64,000 bases of DNA from Amycolatopsis sp. DSM 110486 (GCF_019468465.1 NZ_CP080519.1:10037001-10101000), one strand, 5' to 3'; shown: positions 36,754-45,729, counted from the first letter of the stretch. Translations and numbers: made by a program. Notes: generated from the sequence alone by a model not told the origin.

Positions 36754-37161
36754 TCAGGCCTTGTCGACGTGGATCTTGATCTGCTTCTCGTGCGGCTGCG
36801 CGGCCAGCGGCATGGTGATCTCGAGGATGCCGTCGGCGTATGTGGCCTTCACCTTCGTAGCCTCGGCCCCCGCCGGGAGCGGCACGGTCCGGCTAAATTT
36901 CCCGTAGTAAAACTCGCTGTGCCCCCCGCTGGTCTCCTTCGCCTCGCGCTCCGCCTCGATGGTCAGCATTCCGTCGTGCGTCGTCACGGAGATGTGCTTG
37001 TCCGGCTCGAACCCCGGCAGTTCCGCGCGAATCGTGTACTTTCCCTCCTCGGTGGACTCCTCGATCCGTACCGGGTTGTGCTCGGCGAACGGCCATGGGT
37101 GGTCCAGCCAGGCGGCGATGCTCGGCAGCGCCATCCGGGAACCCGGCAACAGTCCAGTCAT
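36754..37161 (-). CDS. Hsp20/alpha-crystallin small heat shock protein, second copy
   Basis: A 135-residue small heat shock protein very similar to that at 13341-13745; the alpha-crystallin core and the C-terminal PHEKQIKIHVDKA are nearly the same. The ATG at 37161 follows GAGGAGAGGAGTGAGC. A strong DosR-like box (37248-37262) lies about 90 bases upstream, inside the end of the DUF4389 gene. Unlike the first copy, it is followed only by gene relics. Confidence 0.95.
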   Translation of the reverse strand: MTGLLPGSRMALPSIAAWLDHPWPFAEHNPVRIEESTEEGKYTIRAELPGFEPDKHISVTTHDGMLTIEAEREAKETSGGHSEFYYGKFSRTVPLPAGAEATKVKATYADGILEITMPLAAQPHEKQIKIHVDKA

Positions 37162-37187
37162 GCTCACTCCTCTCCTCGTTTTCGGTT

Positions 37188-37649
37188 TCACGGCCAGGAA
37201 ACTCTTGTGCGCCGCGTCGGCGACGCGGCCGGACTGCCCGAAGGCGAAGGCCGAAGGTCCCCGCCGAGCCAACCGGCGGCGGCCGGGACCCACGCCGGCT
37301 CGGCGCCGCCGGGGTCCAACCGGAACGGCGGGTACTCGTCGGTCAGCAGCGCGACGTATGCGGCGACGCGTAGCGCCCACCGTCCGAGCACGATGTCGAA
37401 CACCCGCCAGCTCCAGCGCAGAACGCCCACCGTGAACTCGAACAGCGACCGCGAATACCGGGCCGTCACCAGGACCGCGGCAAAGGCCCAGATCCTCACG
37501 ACGAGGTAGACCAGCCACAGGAACGCCAGCACGATGACGTGCGAGATGAGCAGCACCCATTTAAGGGCCGCCGCCGGCGGGACAACGGCAGTTCCAGCTC
37601 TGCCTCGCCCCGGACCGGATACGGGGCGATCACCGCTCGCGCTGCTCAC
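37188..37649 (-). CDS. DUF4389-like membrane protein, shortened
   Basis: A 153-residue protein with two membrane helices (about 28-52 and 55-65) and the DUF4389 signature around ARYSRSLFEFTVGVLRWSWRV and VAAYVALLTDEYPPF. Between RWSWRV and LRVAAY there is an extra segment (FDIVLGRWA) that looks like a short duplication. Typical family members are longer at the N-terminus, so this one may be trimmed. It overlaps the end of the flavodoxin gene upstream. Function unknown. Confidence 0.7.
   Translation of the reverse strand: MSSASGDRPVSGPGRGRAGTAVVPPAAALKWVLLISHVIVLAFLWLVYLVVRIWAFAAVLVTARYSRSLFEFTVGVLRWSWRVFDIVLGRWALRVAAYVALLTDEYPPFRLDPGGAEPAWVPAAAGWLGGDLRPSPSGSPAASPTRRTRVSWP
37248..37262. promoter_or_regulatory. 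DosR-like box upstream of second hsp20
   Basis: AGGCCGAAGGTCCCC is a near-ideal complement of the DosR box. It lies about 87 bases before the hsp20 start at 37161 and within the 3' end of the DUF4389 gene. Confidence 0.6.
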
Positions 37650-38163
37650 CCGCGGGCACCGCGGCCAATTCGCTGGCGATGGCCCGGGCCCAGGCGCGGA
37701 TCACCGGCCAATCGCGGTTGTCCCCGTCCTTCACCCGCAGGGCCGTGACCACCGCTCGCTCGGGGAAGCGCAGCCGCGCCCGTTCGATTCGGCCGCCGAA
37801 CAGCCGGTGCTCGCGGGCCGTGGTGGCGACCAGGACGTCGGAAACGTCGACGGGGTCCTCACCAGCGCGCGTTTGCTGTCCCACCGGCCCGCTCGAAAAG
37901 AGCCACACGGGGATCCGTCGCAACTCGTCCTGGTGCTCGCGCACGAGCCGCCGGGCGCTTTCAAGCCAATGCCCGAGGTAGACGGCGCTGCCGAGCAGTG
38001 CCGCGTCATACGCCGCGAATGACGTAACGTGCTCGGCGTCAAGCACCTCGGCCTGCGCCGCGACACCGGTTTGTTCGAGCGTCATCGTGGCCGTGGCGGC
38101 AATCTGCTCGGCGATCTCCCTGGTGGCCCCGTGCCGTGTCGCCACCGCGACGAGAATCCTCAT
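37630..38163 (-). CDS. Flavodoxin-domain protein (HemG/FldA type)
   Basis: A 177-residue flavodoxin-fold protein. The N-terminus ILVAVATRHGATREIAEQIA is the FMN phosphate-binding loop. LLGSAVYLGHWLESARRLV and VWLFSSGPVG are the other flavin-contacting segments, as in menaquinone-dependent protoporphyrinogen oxidase. It likely binds FMN and moves electrons; its partner is unknown. The ATG at 38163 follows GAAAGGCG. Its 3' end overlaps the DUF4389 start by 20 bases. Confidence 0.88.
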   Translation of the reverse strand: MRILVAVATRHGATREIAEQIAATATMTLEQTGVAAQAEVLDAEHVTSFAAYDAALLGSAVYLGHWLESARRLVREHQDELRRIPVWLFSSGPVGQQTRAGEDPVDVSDVLVATTAREHRLFGGRIERARLRFPERAVVTALRVKDGDNRDWPVIRAWARAIASELAAVPAGEQRER

Positions 38164-38226
38164 GGCGGAACGCCTTTCGGTCGAGAACACCCACGGTGCC
38201 CGCCCGTGCCCTCGGCACGGGAGAGC

Positions 38227-38243
38227 AGGAAGTCCCCTCGGGT
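38227..38243. promoter_or_regulatory. Candidate DosR-like half box
   Basis: CAGGAAGTCCCCTCGGG lies between the divergent flavodoxin (start 38163) and SRPBCC-like (start 38340) genes. The AAGTCCC core matches other elements here; the flanks fit less well. Confidence 0.35.
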
Positions 38244-38339
38244 GGTGACGAAATCGGCTCCGGCCACACCTTCCGCTCCTAGCGGACGCGGGAAACACCG
38301 CTCCAGTCTGGAACTCCAAGCCAGTCCGCAGGAGGCGCC

Positions 38340-38966
38340 ATGACCCAGGACCAGCCGCAAGTACCCGAACTGCTCGGTGACGGCTTCGCCCCGCACCCGC
38401 AGTTCACGCTCGTGCGCCACACCATCGTCGACGCACCGATCAAGGAAACCTATGCCGCGGCTCGCAACCTCGACGTGACTGACATCCACAGTGGCCTTTT
38501 CACGACGGCCGAACGGCTACGCGAGCTGCCCGCGCGCTGGCGCGGCCGCCGGCACGGTCCGCCACGACAGCCGACCCGCCTGACCGTCGACGATCTCGAC
38601 AGCGGATCGGATTGGGCCCTGCTCGGTGAGCACCCCGGCACCGAGTTCGCCGTCGGTGTGGCAGGCAAGTTCTGGCGTCCCGTCATCGCCTGGCGGCGCG
38701 TCGAGCCCGAGGACTTCGCGGACTTCGCCGAACCGGGGTACGGGAAGCTCGTGATCACCTTCGGGGTCCGCCCGTATGGTGCCCACCGCAGTCTGCTGAC
38801 GATCGACACGCGCGTACAGCTGACCGACCCGCAGAGCTGGCTGAAGTTCCGCCGGTACTGGCGGGTGGCCCACCCGTTCACTCAGGCCGCCCACACGACG
38901 CTCCTGCACACGATCTCCCAAGATGCGCGCGAACGCAGCCTCGCCGCTTACAGCCGCACAGACTGA
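38340..38966 (+). CDS. SRPBCC-like protein of unknown function
   Basis: A 208-residue soluble protein. The pattern (VRHTIVDAPIKETYAAARNLDVTD, a long central strand region, and a C-terminal helix after RRYWRVAHPF) fits the START/SRPBCC helix-grip fold that holds hydrophobic ligands. No catalytic residue is evident. Similar proteins are often annotated as hypothetical in actinobacteria. CAGGAGGCGCC precedes the ATG. Confidence 0.7.
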   Translation: MTQDQPQVPELLGDGFAPHPQFTLVRHTIVDAPIKETYAAARNLDVTDIHSGLFTTAERLRELPARWRGRRHGPPRQPTRLTVDDLDSGSDWALLGEHPGTEFAVGVAGKFWRPVIAWRRVEPEDFADFAEPGYGKLVITFGVRPYGAHRSLLTIDTRVQLTDPQSWLKFRRYWRVAHPFTQAAHTTLLHTISQDARERSLAAYSRTD

Positions 38967-39023
38967 ACTCACCACTCGAGCCGGTTCCCGCCCCGCCATC
39001 GGGAACCGGCTCGAGCTCGCCCG

Positions 39024-39194
39024 TCATGCTCCGGGCTCGGGTGCCGACTCCGGCACCACGTCCTTCTCGTTCTCGTCGATTGCGCGCCGCTCGGCAGCCT
39101 GCAGGTAGCGGCGGATCGCTGTGCTGCGGCGGCCGCGCTCGGCGACGTCACGGCGCGCTTCTCCCTCGATCCGCGCCTTTTCCTTCTCGTCCAT
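39024..39194 (-). CDS. Small highly charged protein, 56 residues
   Basis: Starts at an ATG preceded by CCAGGAGGCACCCC, a good ribosome site. It is almost entirely charged (DEKEKARIEGEARRDVAERG, then AIRRYLQAAERRAIDENEKD) and probably helical. No family is recognised. The strong ribosome site and the charge pattern make translation likely. It is divergent from the Rip3-like gene, with a DosR-like box between them. Confidence 0.6.
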   Translation of the reverse strand: MDEKEKARIEGEARRDVAERGRRSTAIRRYLQAAERRAIDENEKDVVPESAPEPGA

Positions 39195-39286
39195 GGGGTG
39201 CCTCCTGGCCTTGGGCTGCGTGTGGCGTTGCGCCGACGGTAGGAGGCCGCCTGCCGCGGCACTGGATCCGGATGTCCGCGGGCCCG

Positions 39287-39304
39287 GTGTCTTTGGTCCT
39301 TCAC
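39287..39304. promoter_or_regulatory. DosR-like box upstream of rip3-like gene
   Basis: GTGTCTTTGGTCCTTCAC lies 54 bases before the protease start at 39358 and about 95 bases from the divergent small gene. Confidence 0.5.
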
Positions 39305-39357
39305 GACGAGGTGGTGCGACCCTGCCCGTGTGGCGGCGTTCGCCGCAGGATCGGGTG

Positions 39358-40506
39358 ATGACACCCGCGACGTTCCCACTCGGCCGCATCGCCGGCATCC
39401 GGATCGGTGCCCACTGGTCCGTGCTGATCATCGCGGGGCTGCTGGCGTATCTGCTTGCGACGAACGTGTTCCCAGCCGGTGCGCCGGGCACGCCGCCACC
39501 GCTGTGCTGGTCGGCCGCGGCCGTGTGCGCGGTCGTGTTCCTCGCGTCCCTGCTCGTGCACGAGCTCTGTCACGCCTTCACCGCGAGGCGGTGCGGTCTG
39601 AAAGCCGAGCGCATCACGCTCTGGCTGCTGGGCGGCGCAGCCGAGCTTCCCGAGGAACCGCGGACGCCCCGGGCCGCGCTGCTCGTGGCCGCAGCCGGCC
39701 CGGCCGCGAGCGTGGCCCTCGCCGGGGTTTTCCTGGGTATGGCCGTACTCGCGGCGGGAGCCTTGCCGCCGGTGGTCGTAGTCGCTCTCACCTGGCTCGG
39801 CTGGACTAACGCAGTCCTCGCGGTTTTCAATTTGCTACCGGGTACGCCGCTTGACGGCGGCCGTATCACCGAAGCCGTCGCGTGGAAGGTCACCGGCGAT
39901 CGTGGCCGGGCGCGACAAATCGCCGGCCGGTGCGGGCAGCTCCTGGCGGCCGTTCTCGTCGGCGGCGGGATGTGGGCGTTCCTGGTGACGGGTTCGTTCG
40001 AAGGCCTGTGGCTCGTGGTCATCGGCTGGTTCCTGATGTTCGCAGCGCGCAACGAACTCGTCGCGGCGCCGCTACGGGAAGCGCTCTCCCGGATCAGGCT
40101 GGCCGACATCATGACAACTTCCCCCGTGGCCGCTCCCGGCTGGTACACGGTGCAGGGTTTCCTCGATCTCGCGGCGGAGCTACCCTTCCGCACCTTTCCC
40201 GTGGTGTCCTTCGACGGACAGCCGGTCGGGGTCGTCAGCCTCGGGCAGCTCGCCCGCGTGCCAGAAACCACTCGCACGTCCACCCGGCTCGAGGCGGTGT
40301 GCACGAAGCCCCCGGCATGCTTCGCCGGACCACCGGAAACGCCCCTGACGGAAGTGCTCGGCAGGACTGCGTTGCGGCCGGGACAGAACCTCGTACTCGT
40401 CGTCGACCACGGCGCACTCGCCGGGGTCGTCGCGCCGGGTGACCTCGCACGCGCGGTCGAACTCGTCGCGCTCGGAGCCCGCGTACGCCGGCCCGCCGAG
40501 TCCTGA
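39358..40506 (+). CDS. rip3: Site-2-type intramembrane metalloprotease with CBS domains (Rip3-like)
   Basis: A 382-residue M50 protease. Helices at about 22-45 and 55-75 carry the zinc motif HELCH (68-72); the third ligand is in NLLPGTPLDGGR (about 158-169). After about 230 residues of membrane domain a CBS-like region follows (ADIMTTSPVAAPGWYTV, then PVVSFDGQPVGVVSLG). It should cut a membrane-anchored regulator within the bilayer. Rv2625c (Rip3) of the DosR regulon has the same layout. The ATG at 39358 is chosen because the family's conserved start PLGRIAGIRIGAHW follows at once. Confidence 0.92.
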   Translation: MTPATFPLGRIAGIRIGAHWSVLIIAGLLAYLLATNVFPAGAPGTPPPLCWSAAAVCAVVFLASLLVHELCHAFTARRCGLKAERITLWLLGGAAELPEEPRTPRAALLVAAAGPAASVALAGVFLGMAVLAAGALPPVVVVALTWLGWTNAVLAVFNLLPGTPLDGGRITEAVAWKVTGDRGRARQIAGRCGQLLAAVLVGGGMWAFLVTGSFEGLWLVVIGWFLMFAARNELVAAPLREALSRIRLADIMTTSPVAAPGWYTVQGFLDLAAELPFRTFPVVSFDGQPVGVVSLGQLARVPETTRTSTRLEAVCTKPPACFAGPPETPLTEVLGRTALRPGQNLVLVVDHGALAGVVAPGDLARAVELVALGARVRRPAES

Positions 40507-40510
40507 CCGC

Positions 40511-42808
40511 TCACGAAACGGGCAGCGTGAAGAACGCTTCCTCCTCCTGCGTGAAATGCAGGGTCAGCACCGCGTCAAGGCCGTAGAGCGTCGCGCGGAG
40601 GTCGTCGACCTGGTCGGGCTGGATCATCTCCGGCGACTCCCGCAGGTGCCGGTCGAGCCGGCGGGCGAGGCGGGCGATCTCGGTGTGAGTGCGGCTCATC
40701 GTCACCGTGCCCTCCACGCCACCGAGCGGTCCCGCCAACGCCGGGTACAGCTCGTGCTCTTCGGCAGCTTCGTGTGGCAGGATCTGCCGGAACAACACGT
40801 CACGCGCCCGCCGCACGACGCGGTCGGCCTCGGCGGTTGGCCCGCCGCCGAGCGCATCAGCTGCCTGCCGGATCGCCACCAGCGCTGGACGAAGCCGCTC
40901 GTGCTCCGTCTCGAACCGCCGCACCAGACGGGCGGGTGCTGGATCCGCAGCACCGGGCACCCTCAGTGCTCGCAAGGCGTTCACGATGACGGCGACATCG
41001 ATGGCCTCTTGCACGAGCGCGCCCCAGACTGGCGGCAGCAAACCGAAAGCCGCGGCCACCATCGCCACGAACGACAACCCGATTCCGGCGAGTGCGCTCT
41101 GCACGGCCAGGCTCCGCGAGCGGCGCGCGATCTCGGCAGCGTCGGCGAGCCGAGCCAGCCGGTCGTCGAGGATCACGGCGTCGGCCGCCTGCGCCGCCGC
41201 GGTTGCTCCCCGCGACCCGAGTGCCACCCCCACGTCGGCGGCCGCGAGCGCGGGGGCGTCGTTGATCCCGTCGCCGGTCATCACGGTCAGCCCCGTCGCA
41301 CGGGCCGCGGCGACCACTTCGAGCTTGTCCCCCGGGGTGGCCTCGGCCCGCACGTCGTCGAGTTCCAGGAGCGCGGCAACCTCCCGCGCGTTGTCAACGC
41401 GGTCCCCGGTGAGGAGACGAATCGACGTGATGCCCGCGGCTCGCAGCCGACGCATCGTGCGAGCGGCGTCGGGCCGGACCCGGTCCTTCGCCAGCAGCGC
41501 CGCAATCGGTTCACCGTCACGGTCCACCCACAGCACCGTCGCGAGGTCGAGCCGGCCGCGGCGCGCAGCACTCTCCGCCCAGGCCGGCACCGCCCGCGCT
41601 GCCGGCCACCGGCCGACACGCACAGCGTGGCCCCCGACCCGGCCGGACACGCCGGTGCCCGGCTCTTCCCGGACATCCCCACCGGGCTGGCGCTCGACGC
41701 CCGCGGTCTCGGCGGCCCGGACCACCGCGGCGGCTAGGACGTGCGGGGAATAGAACTCGACACTCGCGGCCAGCCGGAGCGCCTCCTCCGCCACCACGCC
41801 CGGCGCGCAGATCACGTCGACGACGTCCGGGCGTCCGACGGTGATCGTGCCGGTCTTGTCCAGCAGCAGTACCCGCGCCCGCCCGAGCGACTCCAGCGCG
41901 GCACCATCCTTCACCACGACGCCCGCCCGGCTCGCGCGCGACATCCCCGCGGTCACGGCGATCGGCACCGCCAGCAGCAGCGGACACGGAGTTGCGGTCA
42001 CCAGCACCGCCACCGCCCGGTCGACGACGCCGGTGAGAAGCCAGGCGAGGCCGGCGAGCGTCAGGGCTGCGGGCAGGAACCACACAGCGGCCCGGTCGGC
42101 GAGGCGGGCAACCGGTGCCGTGTGCGCCGCGGCCGTCTCGGCCAGCCGCACGACCCCGGCGTATGTGCTGTCACGAGCGCTCGCCGTCGCACGGACCTCC
42201 ACCGCGGCTCCGGCGTTGACCACTCCGCTGTGGACGGTGTCGTCTGCCGGGCGGGAGACGGGTAAAGGTTCTCCGGTGAGGGCGGACTCGTCGAACAGCC
42301 CGCCCTCCGGAAGTTCACCGTCGACGGGAACGACCTCGCCGGACAGCACCACGACCTGGTCGCCCGCCCGCACGTCGCCCACCGGAACGGACCGGAGCTC
42401 CGAACCGGCGCGCACGTGAGCGACCCGCGGGGCGCGGTCGAGCAGCGCCGTGAGGTCGCGCCCGGCTCGCCGCCGGGCCCCTGACTCGAGTACCCGCCCG
42501 GTCGCGACCATCACCGCGATCACCGCGCCGGCGAGGAACTCGCCCACCGCGAGCGTCGACGCCAGCGCCAGCACGGCCAGCGAGTCGGCTCCCCAGCGCC
42601 GCGCCCGCAGGTCCCGGGCGACCCACCAGGCCGTGGGTACCAACGCAACGATGGTCGCCGCGGCCCAGCACGCGCCGGCACCGGCGACCCCGGAAAACCA
42701 GAGAATGCCACCGGCGAGCAGCAACGCGACCGCGGCGACAAGAAGTGCCGACTCGCGCAGCCACCACGGCCGGGACCGCCCATCCGGTGGAGCGGAGGTG
42801 TGCTCCAT
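40511..42808 (-). CDS. Heavy-metal P-type ATPase fused to a C-terminal hemerythrin domain
   Basis: A 765-residue fusion. Residues 20-620 form a P1B-type metal ATPase: TGE (178-180), the ion-channel motif TPCP (273-276) in place of the usual CPC or SPC, DKTGT (317-321) and TGDGINDAPAL. No N-terminal metal-binding domain is present. Residues about 630-762 form an HHE/hemerythrin domain with candidate iron ligands His636, His679, His685, His708 and His751 plus the EEEAFF cluster. Hemerythrins bind di-iron and often sense O2, NO or iron. The fusion suggests metal export gated by oxygen or iron. It lies 11 bases downstream of the dehydrogenase gene. Confidence 0.9.
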   Translation of the reverse strand: MEHTSAPPDGRSRPWWLRESALLVAAVALLLAGGILWFSGVAGAGACWAAATIVALVPTAWWVARDLRARRWGADSLAVLALASTLAVGEFLAGAVIAVMVATGRVLESGARRRAGRDLTALLDRAPRVAHVRAGSELRSVPVGDVRAGDQVVVLSGEVVPVDGELPEGGLFDESALTGEPLPVSRPADDTVHSGVVNAGAAVEVRATASARDSTYAGVVRLAETAAAHTAPVARLADRAAVWFLPAALTLAGLAWLLTGVVDRAVAVLVTATPCPLLLAVPIAVTAGMSRASRAGVVVKDGAALESLGRARVLLLDKTGTITVGRPDVVDVICAPGVVAEEALRLAASVEFYSPHVLAAAVVRAAETAGVERQPGGDVREEPGTGVSGRVGGHAVRVGRWPAARAVPAWAESAARRGRLDLATVLWVDRDGEPIAALLAKDRVRPDAARTMRRLRAAGITSIRLLTGDRVDNAREVAALLELDDVRAEATPGDKLEVVAAARATGLTVMTGDGINDAPALAAADVGVALGSRGATAAAQAADAVILDDRLARLADAAEIARRSRSLAVQSALAGIGLSFVAMVAAAFGLLPPVWGALVQEAIDVAVIVNALRALRVPGAADPAPARLVRRFETEHERLRPALVAIRQAADALGGGPTAEADRVVRRARDVLFRQILPHEAAEEHELYPALAGPLGGVEGTVTMSRTHTEIARLARRLDRHLRESPEMIQPDQVDDLRATLYGLDAVLTLHFTQEEEAFFTLPVS

Positions 42809-42819
42809 GGTCGACCGGC

Positions 42820-43836
42820 TCAGTCCGCGTACAGCACCGCGGCACCGGTGACCCGGTCCGCGGCCAGGTCCGCCAGGGCCTGCGGTGCGTCAGCCAGCGC
42901 GTAGGACACCGTGCGGGCATGGAGGGTGTGCTCGCAGGCGAAGCGGAGGAACTCGCGCGCGGCAGCCCTGGTGTTGGCCGTAACGGTGCGGACCTGGCGT
43001 TCCTGGAACAGGTGGCAATGGTAGTTCAGCCTGGGGATGTCCGACAGGTGGATCCCGGCGACCGCGAGCGTGCCGCCGCGGTCGAGCGCCTCCAGCGCAA
43101 CAGGGACGAGCTCGCCCGCGGGGGCGGACAGGATCGCCGAGTCCAGTGGCTCCGGAGGGCGGTCGGTGGGTCCCCCGGCCGACGACGCGCCGAGCTCGAG
43201 CGCCAGCCGCCGGGCGCCTGCGCTTCGCGTCAGCACATGGACTGTCGCGCCACGGGCCAGCGCGACCTGCGCGGCAAGGTGCGCGCTGCCGCCGAACCCG
43301 TAGAGACCCAGCCGCCCACCGGTCGGAACCTCCGCCCTCCGAAGGGCGCGGGACCCGATCACGCCGGCGCACAGTAGCGGCGCCAGTTCCGCGTCGGGGT
43401 ACCCGGCGGGCAGGTGGTGCGCGAAGGCGGCCGGCACCAGCGCGTACTGCGCATACCCGCCGTCTGCGTCCCAGCCGGTGTAAGCCGATTCGGGACACAG
43501 GTTCTCCCGGCCCGCGAGACAGAACCGGCAGCGGCCGCATGTGGATCGCAGCCAGGCGATCCCGACGCGATCACCGGGCCCGAACCCGCCCGTTTCGCCG
43601 GCTCCCAGCGCCACGACTTCGCCGACGACTTCGTGGCCCGAGGTCACCTTGGCCCGATGCACCGGCAAGTCTCCCTCGGCCACGTGCAGGTCCGTCCGGC
43701 ACACCCCGCACACGCGCATCCGCACCAGCAGTTCGCCCGGAGCGGGTTCCGGTACAGCGCCGAGTTCCCAGCTCAGGGGACCGGTCGCCACAGACCCCGG
43801 CGAACGGACTCGCCATGACCACGCTTTTTCGGTCAT
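42820..43836 (-). CDS. Zinc-dependent alcohol dehydrogenase (AdhP/AdhA-like)
   Basis: A 338-residue medium-chain dehydrogenase. The catalytic zinc site has [16 protein letters not shown] and GHEVVG; the structural zinc site is [15 protein letters not shown]. The coenzyme loop reads [16 protein letters not shown]. It may reduce acetaldehyde to ethanol or act on other alcohols. The ATG at 43836 follows GGGAGGGGCG. It shares a transcript with the ATPase-hemerythrin gene. A DosR-like box lies about 80 bases upstream. A 3' relic of a paralogue is at 14363-14401. Confidence 0.93.
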   Translation of the reverse strand: MTEKAWSWRVRSPGSVATGPLSWELGAVPEPAPGELLVRMRVCGVCRTDLHVAEGDLPVHRAKVTSGHEVVGEVVALGAGETGGFGPGDRVGIAWLRSTCGRCRFCLAGRENLCPESAYTGWDADGGYAQYALVPAAFAHHLPAGYPDAELAPLLCAGVIGSRALRRAEVPTGGRLGLYGFGGSAHLAAQVALARGATVHVLTRSAGARRLALELGASSAGGPTDRPPEPLDSAILSAPAGELVPVALEALDRGGTLAVAGIHLSDIPRLNYHCHLFQERQVRTVTANTRAAAREFLRFACEHTLHARTVSYALADAPQALADLAADRVTGAAVLYAD

Positions 43837-43915
43837 CGCCCCTCCCATCAAGGACACCGGGCCCAGCATCGGCGGGCGCCCGGCGGTGACGCGACGTCCG
43901 CAGGTCCCGTCGTCC

Positions 43916-43932
43916 GGGGACGTTCGGCTCTT
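43916..43932. promoter_or_regulatory. DosR-like box in a divergent promoter
   Basis: GGGGACGTTCGGCTCTT fits the DosR box and lies between the leftward dehydrogenase (start 43836) and the rightward small membrane protein (start 43966). Confidence 0.55.
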
Positions 43933-43965
43933 CTGCGTGAAACCCTGGCCGGACACGGTGGCGGG

Positions 43966-44289
43966 GTGAGCACTCGAATCCGGAAACACCACAGGTGGGT
44001 TGTGGGGGCCATCCTCGTGCTGGGCGGTGCGCTGGTGCTGACGTCCTGTGCGGCCAGTGCGAACCCCGACGCCGGGACCGCGGCCCCGGGCTTCTGGCTG
44101 GGGATCTGGCACGGGTTGATCTGCCCGATCACCTTCCTGATCTCGCTGTTCAACGACGACGTGGGGATCTACGAGGTGAACAACAACGGCCACCTTTATG
44201 ACTTCGGGTTCGTCTTCGGCATCGTCCTCGGCGCGACGATCGCACGGGGCCCCGCCTACGCTCAGCGGCGTAACCGGAAAGAGAACTGA
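43966..44289 (+). CDS. Small membrane/lipoprotein-like protein
   Basis: A 107-residue protein starting with GTG. A basic start and helix ([21 protein letters not shown]) form a lipoprotein-like signal with a possible lipobox cysteine at about residue 28. A second hydrophobic region ([23 protein letters not shown]) and a third ([14 protein letters not shown]) follow. Proteins with the Gx[13 protein letters not shown] pattern recur in bacteria as uncharacterised membrane proteins. It precedes the tandem USP by 71 bases. Confidence 0.7.
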   Translation: MSTRIRKHHRWVVGAILVLGGALVLTSCAASANPDAGTAAPGFWLGIWHGLICPITFLISLFNDDVGIYEVNNNGHLYDFGFVFGIVLGATIARGPAYAQRRNRKEN

Positions 44290-44290
44290 C

Positions 44291-44323
44291 GCCGGAAGTC
44301 CCACCACCGGGGGACTTCCGGCC
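44291..44323. promoter_or_regulatory. Inverted pair of DosR-like half boxes
   Basis: GCCGGAAGTCCC (44291-44302) and GGGACTTCCGGCC (44311-44323) form an inverted repeat with an 8-base spacer. They end 38 bases before the USP start, exactly as at the paralogous USP (15234-15267). Confidence 0.7.
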
Positions 44324-44360
44324 ACAGCGTGATAGCGGCACCGCTTCCTACCCTCAAGTT

Positions 44361-45221
44361 GTGAATCTTCCACTTGATGGTCGTGTCCCGATCATCGCCG
44401 GAGTCGACGGTTCGGCGGAGGCGATCGATGCCGTCCGCTGGGCCGCGCGTGCCGCACTCCGCCACCACCTGCCGCTCGAGCTGGTCCACGCCACAGCGTT
44501 CACCGACCTGCTGGTCGCCAGCGTTGTCCCGCCCACCGACGAGACCAAGGACCTCATCCGTCGGCACGGCCGTCATCTCCTGCGCGCGGCGCACGAAGTG
44601 GCGTGCGGCGCCGGAGCGTCAGATGTTCGGGAGCGCCTGGACCCCGACCGGCCGGCACAGGCGTTGCTGGACCTCGCCGGAGAGGCCACGGCAGTGGTCG
44701 TCGGCCACGGTCGCGGCCGGTTCGGCGCGCTACTCGCCGGCTCGGTCGCGACCGCACTGGCCGCGCACGCACCTCGTCCGGTCGTGGTGGCCCGCGGAGA
44801 CCTCTGGGACGCCCCCACGGTAAGCGGCCCGGTGGTCGCCGGGATCGACGGAGGCCCGGACACCGCCGCGGTCGTCGCGGCGGCGTTCGCCGAAGCCGCC
44901 TCTCTCGGCGCGACATTGCTGGTGCTGCACGCGAAGAGCGACCCCGATGTCGGCGAAACGGCCACCGCGCTGGACGAGGTCCTGGAGGAGCCGGGTCGCC
45001 GCCATCCCGACGTTCACGTCGAGCACACTGTGGTGGCCGGCCGACCCCGCCACGAACTGCTCGAACGCAGCGCACACGCACAGCTCGTGGTCCTGGGTCG
45101 CCGCGGCCGCGGCGGGTTCCCCGGTTTGCTGCTCGGCTCCACCGCTCAGGCACTGGTGCACCACGCTTCCTGTCCGGTACTGATCACCCACGCCGGGGAG
45201 CAAACGTCCTCGCAGCCGTGA
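44361..45221 (+). CDS. Tandem-domain universal stress protein
   Basis: A 286-residue protein with two USP domains. The first opens with [19 protein letters not shown] and has [18 protein letters not shown]. The second opens with [18 protein letters not shown] and has [20 protein letters not shown]. Both ATP-binding motifs look intact. It starts with GTG at 44361 without an obvious ribosome site, so leaderless translation is possible. The strong inverted DosR-like pair lies just upstream. Paralogue of the protein at 15305-16171. Confidence 0.9.
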   Translation: MNLPLDGRVPIIAGVDGSAEAIDAVRWAARAALRHHLPLELVHATAFTDLLVASVVPPTDETKDLIRRHGRHLLRAAHEVACGAGASDVRERLDPDRPAQALLDLAGEATAVVVGHGRGRFGALLAGSVATALAAHAPRPVVVARGDLWDAPTVSGPVVAGIDGGPDTAAVVAAAFAEAASLGATLLVLHAKSDPDVGETATALDEVLEEPGRRHPDVHVEHTVVAGRPRHELLERSAHAQLVVLGRRGRGGFPGLLLGSTAQALVHHASCPVLITHAGEQTSSQP

Positions 45222-45230
45222 GCCGCGTCG

Positions 45231-45347
45231 TCACCACCTCATCGTCGAGGCGCCGAGCGCCGCCGCCTTGGCCGCGTACTTCTCGAGCACCCGGGACCGC
45301 TTGACCTTCATCATCGAAGTCAGCTCGTCACCCACGAGGAACTTCCG
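45231..45347 (-). pseudogene. 3' relic of an acyl-CoA synthetase (FadD-type) gene
   Basis: The minus strand reads KFLVGDELTSMMKVKRSRV followed by LEKYAAKAAALGA and a stop at 45231. This matches the closing residues of AMP-forming long-chain acyl-CoA synthetases (the LTPTMKLKR region with the catalytic lysine nearby). No more of the gene is present upstream. Confidence 0.5.
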
Positions 45348-45729
45348 CGCTCAGCACTCGGAAGGTTCAGCGTCACGCCCGCCGTGGGCTCGATCAGGCC
45401 CTACCCATCGAGTACCGAAATCGCCGCGACTCGCAAGGAAAAGCCCGGCTCCGGCGCCAGCGCCGCGCTCGGGGTCGCCGAAGCCGTGCTGACACCGGAT
45501 ACCTCGCTTCTGCTTACCAAGGTCATCGACGACGGCAGCGCTTCCGGAACACCCGGTTCCACCGGGCCGGCGGACTCGCGCTCGTCACTCATGGGCTCCA
45601 CGGTGCCCACCGCAGCAGGCGCTGGAAGGAGGCCAAGGTCCCTCGCGTCGGCGACGTTCGGACGCTCCCGCGCGTGATGTCAATCGGCCATCGTGACCTA
45701 GTGCGCACCTCCACCTCCGGACACGCGCG
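45348..45729. other. Intergenic region with DosR-like box and no clear gene
   Basis: Short frames on both strands lack motifs and ribosome sites. A DosR-like element lies at 45629-45645. Some of the sequence is probably decayed coding DNA continuing from the FadD relic. Confidence 0.4.
45629..45645. promoter_or_regulatory. DosR-like box upstream of transporter-like gene
   Basis: GAGGCCAAGGTCCCTCG matches the complement of the DosR box and lies about 85 bases before the start at 45730. Confidence 0.5.
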
